From Fervidibacter canadensis (GTDB lineage Bacteria > Armatimonadota > Fervidibacteria > Fervidibacterales > Fervidibacteraceae), in assembly GCA_041446545.1 (NCBI GenBank), contig JBGOEJ010000001.1, positions 186,001-250,000 on the forward strand: a DNA stretch of 64,000 nucleotides, given 5' to 3'. Below the pieces are notes generated by a model. The model was not told the origin of the DNA, searched no databases, and worked only from the letters and a program-made list of their open reading frames with translations. Positions 30,189 through 38,775 of the stretch are shown piece after piece. Position numbers and translations under genes: made by a program. Each line of letters begins with the position of its first letter. Within the stretch, counting starts at the first letter, position 1.

Positions 30189-32153
30189 ATGGCGAAGGAA
30201 CAAGTTGCCCTCGCCCCATCGCCCCCGCAACTAAAACCCAAAGCCCTTACGGTTCGTGCCTTCCTTCTGGGCTTCCTTGCCCTCGTCATCAACACCTACT
30301 GGGTCACCGTCGTGGAAGTTCGTTGGTATAGTTTGGACGGCAGTTGCCTGCCCATCTTCATCACTCCCGTCTTCATCCTGCTGGTGCTCATCGTGCTCAA
30401 CGGACTTTTGAATTGGCTCGTCCCTCGCTTTGCCCTCTCGCCCGCTGAACTCATCGTCGTCTATGTCATGGTTTTCATCTCCGAGACCTTATCAGGGCAC
30501 GACATGCTTCAAAACCTTTTCGGGCAAATGAACCATGCCTTTTGGTTTGACTCGCCATCCAACCGATGGCGGGAGTTGTTTTTGAGTTACATCCCGAATT
30601 GGCTGATGGTCAGCGATCGGGCAACTTTGGCGGGCTTTTATCAGGGCAACAGTTCGCCTTACTCGTGGCTCATCTTGCAAGATTGGCTAACGCCGCTAAC
30701 GGCGTGGGGAATGTTCGTCCTCGTCTTGGGCATCTGGATGCTCTCCTTTGTGGCATTAGTGCGCCGACAATGGATGGAGCATGAGAAACTCGTCTACCCC
30801 ATCGTCCAGTTGCCGGCGACGATGGCGCAACCTGAGGCGTGGCGCCGACTTTATTTGCGCCCTGCTTTCCTTTGGGGCTTTGCTTTGGCGACCTTCATTG
30901 ACCTTATGAACGGCTTGAACGAACTTTACCCGCAAATCCCTCAATTCAGCCGCTACATCAAACTTCACGACATGCGCCAATACATCTCAGGACGCCCTTG
31001 GGACGCCATGAACCCCTTCCAAATTTCCCTTTACCCTTTCGCCATCGGGCTGGCTTACTTTTTGCCGCTGGACTTGAGTTTTTCCTGCTGGTTCTTTTTC
31101 GTCTTACGCTTAGCCGAACAAGTTTTGGGCGCTGTCTTCGGTTGGGAGCAAATTCCCGGTTTCCCTTTCTTCGGTCAACAGGCTTCGGGCGCTTGGCTGA
31201 CCCTTGGGGCGATGGCGGTTTGGGCATCCCGCCACTGGCTCTTTGAGACGCTGAAAATTGCCTTCGGGCAAGGTCAAAGGGAGCGGGAAGAAGGAGAGCC
31301 GATGCGTTTTCGCTGGGCATGGCTCGGTTTGCTGGTCACGACGCCTGCCCTCATCACTTTCATGAAACTGATGGGCATGGGACCGTTGATACTCTCCGTC
31401 TTTTGGGCGGTCTTTTTCCTTTTCAGCATCGCCATCACAAGGGTGCGGGCAGAATTGGGGGCGCCCCATGAAATCGTTTACGCCCAGCCTCGCAATATCG
31501 TCGCCGACTTGTTTGGCACCAGCCGCTTCTCGCCTCGCGAGTTGACCGCCATTTCGTTGACGCATTGGTTCAATCGGGGCTACCGTTGCCATCCAATGCC
31601 AGGGATGTTGGAAGCCTTCAAATTCGCCCAACTCTTTGGCATCCCTCAACGGGCGATGGCTGCCCTCATCTTTGTCACTTACCTGCTCTCCATCCCTGTG
31701 ACTTACTGGGCGAATTTGCATGTTTGTTATCGGGAGGGTGCGACGGCAAAATGCATCGGGTTTAAGGCATGGGTCGGATGGGAAGCCTTCAATCAACTGG
31801 CGAGTTGGCTGCAAGCGCCCCAGCAAGTCCTTAATCCCCGCCGCATCGCTATGTTCGTCGGCGCGGGCATCGTCTGGGGTTTGTGGGCAATCCGATTGGC
31901 AGTCGGCTCTTTTCCGCTGCATCATGCAGGCTACGCTTTAGCCGTCAGTTATGCCATGAACTACTTCTGGTTCGCCTTTTGCATCAGTTGGTTGGCGAAG
32001 GCGCTGATTTTGAAGTTCGGCGGCAGCCGCACCCATCGCGAGTTTCTCCCTTTCTTCGTCGGCTTGATCGTCGGCGATTTCACCGCTGGCAGCCTCTGGG
32101 CGATTTGGGGTCCCGTCAGAGGCTTCCGCAACTATCGCATTTACATCTTTTGA
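30189..32153 (+). CDS. large polytopic membrane protein, DUF6784/DUF6785 type, second copy
   Basis: A 654-residue paralogue of the protein at 26550-28502. It shares LSGHDMLQNLFGQMNHAF, FDSPSNRWRELF, EHEKLVYPIVQLP, LAYFLPLDLSFSCWFFF and FVGLIVGDFTAGSLWAIWG with matching spacing, so both have the same membrane topology. The two copies bracket ftsY and rimI. Function unknown. ATG 30189 is nine bases after the rimI stop, suggesting translational proximity. Confidence 0.7.
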   Translation: MAKEQVALAPSPPQLKPKALTVRAFLLGFLALVINTYWVTVVEVRWYSLDGSCLPIFITPVFILLVLIVLNGLLNWLVPRFALSPAELIVVYVMVFISETLSGHDMLQNLFGQMNHAFWFDSPSNRWRELFLSYIPNWLMVSDRATLAGFYQGNSSPYSWLILQDWLTPLTAWGMFVLVLGIWMLSFVALVRRQWMEHEKLVYPIVQLPATMAQPEAWRRLYLRPAFLWGFALATFIDLMNGLNELYPQIPQFSRYIKLHDMRQYISGRPWDAMNPFQISLYPFAIGLAYFLPLDLSFSCWFFFVLRLAEQVLGAVFGWEQIPGFPFFGQQASGAWLTLGAMAVWASRHWLFETLKIAFGQGQREREEGEPMRFRWAWLGLLVTTPALITFMKLMGMGPLILSVFWAVFFLFSIAITRVRAELGAPHEIVYAQPRNIVADLFGTSRFSPRELTAISLTHWFNRGYRCHPMPGMLEAFKFAQLFGIPQRAMAALIFVTYLLSIPVTYWANLHVCYREGATAKCIGFKAWVGWEAFNQLASWLQAPQQVLNPRRIAMFVGAGIVWGLWAIRLAVGSFPLHHAGYALAVSYAMNYFWFAFCISWLAKALILKFGGSRTHREFLPFFVGLIVGDFTAGSLWAIWGPVRGFRNYRIYIF

Positions 32154-32325
32154 CCCTTGGCAAAACGCCATTTTGCGACTTTTCTCAACTCGCTTCGGTT
32201 TCGCTGCCCCCTTAGAAGTTTGCTGTTAAGAGGGAACGGGGAAAAAGGCAAGGGAGCGATAAGAAAGCATCGGAGCAGAAGGAGGCTTTTTTGCGACGCA
32301 TTGGCTCAAGGGGGTAAGGAAGGTT

Positions 32326-33636
32326 ATGAGGCGACCGATTTGGGCGGCAGTGTTGGTCTCCTTCTTTATCGGGCTCATTGCAGGTTGGTTTGCTAAAAGC
32401 CTTCTTCCCAGCGGGACGCCACGAGGGGTTTGGGCGAAGTTGCAAAGTGCCGACCCAACTCAACGGTGCGAGGCGGCGCTCTTTTTGGCTGCCCATCCCG
32501 ACCCGAAAGGCGCTGAGGCGTTGGCGTCGTTGTTGCTGGACAAGGATGAGCAAGTGCGATTGATAGCCGCTGTCGCTTTAGCACGGTTGGGCAAACCTGC
32601 CTTGCCTGCCTTGTTAAAAGTGTTCCGAAAAGCCAATGAGGAAGTCCTTCGCAACCCTAATCAGCCCTTTCATTTTTTGCCTGGGCAAGTGTTGCGCAAC
32701 CATCGGGAAGCCGTGCTGTTTGTCTTGAGCCATTGGGCGAAATCGTCGTCCACCGCTCCGATAGTGGCGGAACTTTTGGGCGATAAAGACCCTCAAGTCG
32801 TCAGTGTCGCTCAAGACGCGCTGCGGCAAGGGGGAGCAGTGGCGATGAAGGTGGTGATGCCTTATTTGAACGACCAGCGCCGTCCCGTGCGGGTGGCGGC
32901 GTTGAGCGTTTTGGGTGCTTACGGCGATGCTGCCATAGACGCCTTGCGAAAGTTCGTTTTAGAAAATGGCGGCAAAAAAGTCAAGACGCCCGACGACTTG
33001 GAAATTCGCCAGATGGCAGTTTACGCCTTAGGAAATACCCGAAGCGACCGTGCCTTGCCCCTTTTAAAGGAAGCCCTCAAAGACCCCCAATTAGCCCCCG
33101 CAGCGTGGCAAGCCATCGCCAACTTGCAAACCGACGCCGCCAAACGCTTCCTCCTGACGAAAGCCCACCAATACGCCCGCGAGAAAAGAACGCCACCTTA
33201 TCAGTTGCTCGTCGCTTTGGGAGCGGCACAAATTCAGGGGGCAAAACCGCTGCTCTTGCAGTGGCTGCGTTCGTCAGAGCCCAGTGTCCAGCAAGGGGCT
33301 ATCTTAGCCGTCGGGATGTTGCGGGCTAAAGAGGCTGTCCCGACGCTTGTGTCGCTGCTGAATTCGTCGGATATCGGCGTGGCAGCGGCAGCGGCGAACG
33401 CTTTGGGCATCTTCAGTGACCCTCAAGCCGTCCCTGCGCTGTGCCAAGTCCTGAAAAGGGCGAAAGAAACACAACGCCTTCAAGTCGTCCTGAATGCCCT
33501 GAGCGCCCTTCAAAGCATCGGAAGCCAACAAGCCTTGCCTTCCCTTCAAGCCCTGTTGAAAAGTCCCGACCTTCCTGCGAAGGTGCGCGAGAAAGCGAAG
33601 CAGGTGGCAGACTACTTGCAGCGCTTTGGGCGTTAA
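32326..33636 (+). CDS. membrane-anchored HEAT-repeat protein
   Basis: A 436-residue protein with one N-terminal hydrophobic helix (WAAVLVSFFIGLIAGWF) and then a chain of about ten HEAT/PBS-lyase-like helical repeats, for example DKDEQVRLIAAVALARLGKPA, DDLEIRQMAVYALGNTRSD and VQQGAILAVGMLRAKEAVP. Such repeats bind proteins and have no catalytic residues. The anchor and lack of a clear cleavage site suggest it faces the periplasm. ATG 32326 follows AAGGAAGG. It precedes the LptD-like gene by 16 bases and may be a helper of that outer membrane system; this is inferred from position. Confidence 0.75.
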   Translation: MRRPIWAAVLVSFFIGLIAGWFAKSLLPSGTPRGVWAKLQSADPTQRCEAALFLAAHPDPKGAEALASLLLDKDEQVRLIAAVALARLGKPALPALLKVFRKANEEVLRNPNQPFHFLPGQVLRNHREAVLFVLSHWAKSSSTAPIVAELLGDKDPQVVSVAQDALRQGGAVAMKVVMPYLNDQRRPVRVAALSVLGAYGDAAIDALRKFVLENGGKKVKTPDDLEIRQMAVYALGNTRSDRALPLLKEALKDPQLAPAAWQAIANLQTDAAKRFLLTKAHQYAREKRTPPYQLLVALGAAQIQGAKPLLLQWLRSSEPSVQQGAILAVGMLRAKEAVPTLVSLLNSSDIGVAAAAANALGIFSDPQAVPALCQVLKRAKETQRLQVVLNALSALQSIGSQQALPSLQALLKSPDLPAKVREKAKQVADYLQRFGR

Positions 33637-33652
33637 TTTTTGAGGCAGGTAG

Positions 33653-35629
33653 ATGGCAATGCGATGCTGGCGATGGGTTGTCGCAGGTTTGATAGTGTCT
33701 TGGCTTGCTGATGTGAGTGCCCAACCTCCCCGCCCCCTGACGGAGCGGTTCGCCTTTACCTTGACGGCTTCCCAACCCTTTTTGGTCGCCAATGGAAAAA
33801 GCACTTGTGACATCATCGCCAGAGCCGATGACCCTTCGTTGGAAGGGACGGTCGTCCACTTCACCACTTCGTTGGAAGGAACGGTCATTGAGCCCCAAGC
33901 CCCCTTCCGTAACGGCATCGCCAAGGTGCGGTTGCGGGCAGGGACGACGCCCGGCGTCACCGTCATCACCGCCTTCTTTGGGACTTCCCGCCAGACCTTA
34001 GAGTTACAACTCGTCCCGCCTGGCGCTGGCATCGGGCGGGAAGCACAAGTCATTCAGATGGAAGGCGACTATGTCGCTTACGCCCCGCAATATCAGTTCA
34101 TCGCTGGCAGTGGGAAAGTGCGGTTGGTCTATCGCGGCTGGGAAATCCGCAGCGATGTGCGGCTGGATTTTTGGCTGAACCAAAAAATTGCTGTCGCCGA
34201 AGGGACGCCAGGCGCCAACAAGGTGCTGATCACCAACGGCAAGACGCAGTGGGTGGGCGATCGCCTCATCGCTGACATGGAACGGCAAGTTGCCATCCTC
34301 ACCCGCGTCGTCCCTCAAGCCCGTCGGGTCATCCTGAAAGGGTGGGCATTGAGCGAAGGGACGGAAAGCGATGCCGCTTCCCTTCGGGAACCTGTCCCGC
34401 CCAACGACCTAAGCGCCAATTGGGTGCGGGGGCGGGAGTTCGTCCTTTACGGCAATGACCGTTTGGTCATCCGAAGAGCCCAACTTTACTTGCAAGGGCG
34501 AAAGTGGATCAGCCTGCCTTTGTATGTGGAAGCCCAAAGTGGCTATGCGATGGCGTCTTCCTTTGGCAGCACCCTTCCCACCCCTTTGGGACTTCAGGGC
34601 ATCAGCGTCACCGCGTATGGCGGGCTGCAATTGGACACCCCCATTTACTACCGTGCCGACCTGCATGGGACGGGAGCGGTTCGGCTGCAATACTTTGGCA
34701 GCAAAGGGTTTAGCGCTTACCGCCCCGGCTTTGCCCTCTCGCTGGAAGAGCAATATGTCTTCGGCAAGTTGGGGCAAATGGAAGGCGGCTTTTACCTTGA
34801 GCAAATCACCCGCCCCGAGTGGAGCGTCCGTTGGCAGCATTTTCAACGCTTGAGTGAAGGACATCAATTGGACTTGTTCGTGGACTTTTTGCGCCACAAA
34901 GACTTGTTCGCCCGACTGGGCTATCGGGGCACTGTCGGCGAACGGATCGGCATCGGCGTAGAAGCCAATTTCCAAAGGGCAGAATTGGGGACGAGTCACG
35001 GGGCACAACTTTACGCCTACTTGCCCGGCGGAATGTTGGGCAAAAGCGGCGTCACTTACACCTTGTCAGGGGCTCTCGCATGGCAACCCGATGGTTTTGG
35101 CTCGTCGTTGCGTTGGGGATTGGACGCTAACTTCATCTTGCCGACCAAACGCTTGGGACGAGGGCAATGGACGACGCAGTTAGGGCTTTCCCTCGCCGAC
35201 GACGGGACTGGCTTTCAAATCCCTTGGCAACTGACGACCTCCTTGCGTCATCCTCTTGGACGGCACGGCGACTTGAGCCTCATTTACAACTTGGACAAAG
35301 GGCGCAGCCTCTTTGCCTTTGGTGGCTTCACTAACGAGAGCCTTTCGCTGAACTTAACGCAGACCTTTGGGACGAAGTGGCAAATCTACGGGATGGGAAC
35401 GCTCAACCTGCGAGGCGGCAGCCAATATCACAGCCTCTTCATCACCCATCAATGGCGCCCTCGCTGGCGAATCTTGCTGGAAATGACTTGGCAGGGCTAT
35501 CGCGGCTTTTCCTACACCGACTACACCATCCGCCTGATGCACGATTTGGGCAACGGAGTGAGTTTGTCGCTGAACTGGTCTAAGTCGCGCCGCCGCTTCT
35601 ATGTGGAGTTGGGAGCCTTGCAGTTTTGA
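33653..35629 (+). CDS. LptD-like outer membrane beta-barrel with N-terminal Ig-like domain
   Basis: A 658-residue exported protein. After a signal peptide ending VSAQ, residues about 35-115 look like a bacterial Ig-like (invasin Big_1) domain: FTLTASQPFLVANGKSTCDI, then FRNGIAKVRLRAGTTPGVTVI. Residues about 120-250 resemble the LptA/OstA jelly-roll (YVAYAPQYQFIAGSGKVRLVY). The rest is a beta-barrel of alternating strands, ending in the C-terminal phenylalanine typical of BAM substrates (YVELGALQF). LptD relatives insert lipopolysaccharide or similar lipids in the outer leaflet. ATG 33653 is used; ATG 33659 has better ribosome binding site spacing. Confidence 0.7.
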   Translation: MAMRCWRWVVAGLIVSWLADVSAQPPRPLTERFAFTLTASQPFLVANGKSTCDIIARADDPSLEGTVVHFTTSLEGTVIEPQAPFRNGIAKVRLRAGTTPGVTVITAFFGTSRQTLELQLVPPGAGIGREAQVIQMEGDYVAYAPQYQFIAGSGKVRLVYRGWEIRSDVRLDFWLNQKIAVAEGTPGANKVLITNGKTQWVGDRLIADMERQVAILTRVVPQARRVILKGWALSEGTESDAASLREPVPPNDLSANWVRGREFVLYGNDRLVIRRAQLYLQGRKWISLPLYVEAQSGYAMASSFGSTLPTPLGLQGISVTAYGGLQLDTPIYYRADLHGTGAVRLQYFGSKGFSAYRPGFALSLEEQYVFGKLGQMEGGFYLEQITRPEWSVRWQHFQRLSEGHQLDLFVDFLRHKDLFARLGYRGTVGERIGIGVEANFQRAELGTSHGAQLYAYLPGGMLGKSGVTYTLSGALAWQPDGFGSSLRWGLDANFILPTKRLGRGQWTTQLGLSLADDGTGFQIPWQLTTSLRHPLGRHGDLSLIYNLDKGRSLFAFGGFTNESLSLNLTQTFGTKWQIYGMGTLNLRGGSQYHSLFITHQWRPRWRILLEMTWQGYRGFSYTDYTIRLMHDLGNGVSLSLNWSKSRRRFYVELGALQF

Positions 35630-35698
35630 CCCGACAAATCCCGACACATCCCCTAAGCCTCCCGTCGGAGATGAGTTTTTGAACACCCTTGCAGGCGC

Positions 35699-35727
35699 TT
35701 GACAGGGACGGTTCGGTGTGTTATCCT
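35699..35727 (+). promoter_or_regulatory. sigma-70-like promoter upstream of the third prepilin gene
   Basis: TTGACA (35699-35704), 17-base spacer, then TATCCT (35722-35727). It lies in the 407-base gap after the LptD-like gene and would start a leader RNA of about 300 bases before the prepilin gene, with a strong hairpin terminator within that leader. Confidence 0.6.
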
Positions 35728-35815
35728 TGAGGGCGACCCAAACGGCATGGGTTGGTGGCATAAGACCCTCGCTGCCTTGAATGAAAAGGAGAATGGCACC
35801 CCCACCAACCCCCGA

Positions 35816-35883
35816 CGCCCGAAGGTTGCTGCCGCAGGGTTGCCGGCGCCTTGTTGGCAGGCACCTTCGGGCGTTTCTTTTTT
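35816..35883 (+). terminator. strong intrinsic terminator or attenuator
   Basis: CGCCCGAAGGT (35816-35826) pairs perfectly with ACCTTCGGGCG (35863-35873), followed by a TTTCTTTTTT run. It stands about 90 bases after the promoter at 35699 and about 150 bases before the prepilin start, so it either ends a short RNA or attenuates the prepilin gene. The remainder of 35630-36036 has no gene I can support. Confidence 0.75.
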
Positions 35884-36036
35884 GAGCCCCCAACGGCGGG
35901 CATCGGTTCAAGCCCTGCTGCCAGCACCTTGCGGCTATCAGCCGCAACAGGCTTACCAGCCACGACTCCTGAACTTTCCCGACGGCATCGGGCATAATCT
36001 TGTCAGCCCGTTCGCCCGCAAAAGGAGGCGAGGACG

Positions 36037-36828
36037 ATGCGACAAGGGCGTGGCTTCACCCTCACTGAAATGCTCGTCGTCATCGCCGTCATCGCTATCC
36101 TGACGGCGATCTTGTTGCCTGTCTTCAGCACCGTCCGCGAGAAAGCCAGACAAAATGCTTGCCTTAGCAACTTGCGTCAAATCGGCACCGCCTTGATCGC
36201 CTATGCCCAAGACTACGACGATGTGAATGTCCTGTCGTATGACTGCGGGCTCTCTTTGCGTGTCGGTGCGCCCGTCCTTTATGCCCACCTGCTTTTGCCC
36301 TATACCCGCTCCACCATCGTTTACGCTTGCGGCTCTCATCCGACGGTGCCTACTTTCGGGGCTTTGAACGCTGGCATCTCCAACATTCAAGCCAGTTACG
36401 CCATCAACGCCAACAATGACGACGCAAGCCCGATGAATTGCTCAGCCCCGTCCCCTTCAAACCGCCAGCGGCTGTGCCGAGACCTTTTGGGAAACCCGCG
36501 TCCGTGCGCTGGCTTTGCAGGCATCGCTCGTGCTCGCCTTTCTCAACCGGACAATCGGCTGGCTTTAATGGAAGCGCCGACGGAAAATAATCCGACCCTC
36601 AACCCACCCAACGGTTGGCGACTTTACGACCCGACAAAAGACCCAACGGCGATGGCTTGCTGGCTCCAAGCCTTGCCAGTGGACAACCCCATTGACTGCT
36701 GGACGCAGCAACCTGTCTTGCATCCTGCTGGACGGCGCCACGCAGGTGGCGCCAATTATCTGTTCGCCGATGGCAACGCCAAGTGGGTGGTTTTATTCCA
36801 AGTCCGTTCGGAGTGGGTCGCTCAATAA
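36037..36828 (+). CDS. prepilin-like protein (type II secretion/DUF1559-type)
   Basis: A 263-residue protein with a very short leader and the prepilin signal GFTLTEMLVVIAVIAILTAI; here the usual FTLIE is FTLTE, keeping the glutamate at +5. The helix continues as REKARQNACLSNLRQIGTAL. The C-terminal motif is ANYLFADGNAKWV. ATG 36037 follows AGGAGGCGAGG. It is the third gene of this type in the window and appears to be an independent unit with its own promoter and leader. Confidence 0.85.
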   Translation: MRQGRGFTLTEMLVVIAVIAILTAILLPVFSTVREKARQNACLSNLRQIGTALIAYAQDYDDVNVLSYDCGLSLRVGAPVLYAHLLLPYTRSTIVYACGSHPTVPTFGALNAGISNIQASYAINANNDDASPMNCSAPSPSNRQRLCRDLLGNPRPCAGFAGIARARLSQPDNRLALMEAPTENNPTLNPPNGWRLYDPTKDPTAMACWLQALPVDNPIDCWTQQPVLHPAGRRHAGGANYLFADGNAKWVVLFQVRSEWVAQ

Positions 36829-36864
36829 CGCCCTTTTTGCTCCTTCGCTTGGGAGGTGAGCCTT

Positions 36865-37704
36865 GTGCCCAACCCTTTTCCTGGCTTTGACCCCTACTTG
36901 GAAGACGAGCATTTCTGGAACGATTTCCATGAACGGTTCATCACCTATGCGGCGGAAGCCTTAGCCCCTTGCCTTCCGTCCCGCTATCGCCTCCGCATAG
37001 ACGAACGCTCATTGGTCACAACCCTTTCCCCCTCTCCCGCGCAGCGGGTCGTCTCTCCCGACATCGCCGTCACCGAACGCCCTTCTCCCGCTGCTGTTCC
37101 CACTGCTGCCGCAGCCACGACTTTCTTTGCCGTCCGATCTGAGACGGAAATCGCTTTTGACGAACCCGTCATCGTAGAACTGGTCAGCGAACTCATCCAG
37201 CGCCAATCCTTCATCAAAATCGTAGACCGAACGAGGGAGCGCTTAGTGACCGTCATTGAATTGCTTAGCCCCAGCAACAAGCGCACTGGCGAATGGCGAA
37301 CGGCTTACCTGCAAAAGCAACTTGCCTATTTAGAGGCAGGCGTCAACTTGGTGGAGGTGGATTTGCTGCGGCAGGGTGAGCACACCGTCGCCGTCCCCGC
37401 CTATGCCCTCTCATCGCTCCCACCCTTCTATGGCATCATCAGCGTTTGGCGAGGGCATTTGCCCCGCCGCTTTGAAGTCTACCCCGTTGTCTTGCCCAAG
37501 CGGTTGCCCCGCATCGCTGTCCCCTTGCTGCCCGAAGACGAGGATGTCGGCTTGGATTTGCCGTGGGTCTTTAACCGCTGTTACGAGACAGGGCGATACG
37601 CCTTGGACATTGACTACCCGCAGCCGCCACCTGTGCCCTTGACGGATGAGGAGCAAAGGTGGTTGGACGGTTGGTTGAAAGAGAAAGGGCTACGACCTCA
37701 ATAG
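36865..37704 (+). CDS. DUF4058 family protein
   Basis: A 279-residue soluble protein. The N-terminal NPFPGFDPYLEDEHFWNDFH motif, the RLVTVIELLSPSNKR block and VEVDLLRQGEH are the signatures of DUF4058, a family widespread in cyanobacteria, Planctomycetota and Armatimonadota with no known activity. GTG 36865 is preferred because GGGAGGTGA ends five bases before it; the frame is also open from GTG 36856. The next gene, pdxA, starts 30 bases downstream. Confidence 0.8.
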   Translation: MPNPFPGFDPYLEDEHFWNDFHERFITYAAEALAPCLPSRYRLRIDERSLVTTLSPSPAQRVVSPDIAVTERPSPAAVPTAAAATTFFAVRSETEIAFDEPVIVELVSELIQRQSFIKIVDRTRERLVTVIELLSPSNKRTGEWRTAYLQKQLAYLEAGVNLVEVDLLRQGEHTVAVPAYALSSLPPFYGIISVWRGHLPRRFEVYPVVLPKRLPRIAVPLLPEDEDVGLDLPWVFNRCYETGRYALDIDYPQPPPVPLTDEEQRWLDGWLKEKGLRPQ

Positions 37705-37734
37705 TGGAGAGGAGCAAAAAGGAAGGCGAAAGGG

Positions 37735-38754
37735 ATGGCATCGGAACGAATGCCCCGCCTCGTCCTCACGATGGGCGACCCGTCGGGCATCGGACCTGAA
37801 ATCATCGTCAAGGCGCTTTGCGACCCGATGGTGCGGAAAATGGCGCATTGCCTCATCGTCGGCAACGCCGCAATCTTTCAGCAGGCGGCAAAGTTGGTGG
37901 AAGCCAACTTGCCCGTCCGCTCCGTCAGTGGCTTTGACGACCCCGCTTTTGACCCTGACGGGTTGAATGTGCTGGATGCCGTTGAGTTGGACTTGCGGCG
38001 ATGGACACCCCAAAAGCCGAACGAAGAAAGCGGTCGGGCAGCCATTCGAGCCATTGAGGTTGCGACGCAACTGGTTTTACAAGGCGCTGCCGATGCCCTC
38101 GTCACTGCCCCCATCCACAAAGCCGCCGCCCATCAAGCGGGTTTGCCTTTTGCCGGGCACACCGAATTTTTGGCGGCACTGTGCGGCGTCACCGAAACAC
38201 GCTTGATGCTCGTCTGCGACGAACTGCGGGTCATTCATGTGACGGGTCACATGGCTTTGCTTTACGCCCTCGCCGCTTTGACGCCCGAACGCATCATCAA
38301 AACGGTGGAGTTGGCTTTACCTGTTTTGAGTTGGCTCGGTTTTGACCATCCCCGCATCGCCGTCGCTGCCTTAAACCCCCATGCAGGTGAAGAGGGCGCT
38401 TTCGGCGATGAAGAAGAGCGCCTCCTTCGTCCTGCCGTTGAACGATTGCGTGCCAGCGGGCTTGAAGTTTCTGGTCCCGTCCCTGCTGACAGCGTGTTCT
38501 GGCAGGCATGGCAAGGTGCTTTTGATTTGGTCGTGGCGCTCTATCATGATCAAGGGCACATTCCCGTCAAGGTGCTCGCATTTGATCGGGCGGTGAATGT
38601 AACGGCGGGATTGCCGATTGTCCGAACATCGCCCGATCACGGTGTCGCTTTGGACATCGCATGGCAAAATAGGGCACGAGCGACGAGCCTGATGGCTGCC
38701 ATCCGATGGGCAGTGATGATGGCAAAGCATCGGGCGTTGGGTCGCAGCGGATGA
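37735..38754 (+). CDS. pdxA: 4-hydroxythreonine-4-phosphate dehydrogenase
   Basis: A 339-residue PdxA. Signatures are LTMGDPSGIGPEI at the N-terminus, ALVTAPIHKAA, AGHTEFLA, the metal-site histidine region VTGHMAL, LNPHAGEEGAFGDEE, and VALYHDQGHIPVK with TAGLPIVRTSPDHG near the C-terminus. The enzyme oxidises 4-phosphohydroxy-L-threonine in the DXP-dependent pyridoxal phosphate route, in the cytoplasm as a metal-dependent dimer. ATG 37735 is in good context. PdxA2-type paralogues with other substrates exist; no partner gene here distinguishes them. Confidence 0.92.
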   Translation: MASERMPRLVLTMGDPSGIGPEIIVKALCDPMVRKMAHCLIVGNAAIFQQAAKLVEANLPVRSVSGFDDPAFDPDGLNVLDAVELDLRRWTPQKPNEESGRAAIRAIEVATQLVLQGAADALVTAPIHKAAAHQAGLPFAGHTEFLAALCGVTETRLMLVCDELRVIHVTGHMALLYALAALTPERIIKTVELALPVLSWLGFDHPRIAVAALNPHAGEEGAFGDEEERLLRPAVERLRASGLEVSGPVPADSVFWQAWQGAFDLVVALYHDQGHIPVKVLAFDRAVNVTAGLPIVRTSPDHGVALDIAWQNRARATSLMAAIRWAVMMAKHRALGRSG

Positions 38755-38775
38755 AGCAAAGGGAGGTGCAAAGCC

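Noticed and set aside
32154..32325. Terminator after the second DUF6785-type gene
   Set aside because: A GCAAAA-CGCCA-TTTTGC hairpin followed by ACTTTT is visible near 32160, but the stem is AT-rich and short; the remaining gap contains nothing recognisable.
35699..36103. 134-codon open frame across the leader before the third prepilin gene
   Set aside because: It starts at the promoter, runs through the terminator hairpin and overlaps the prepilin gene in another frame; no ribosome binding site at its start.
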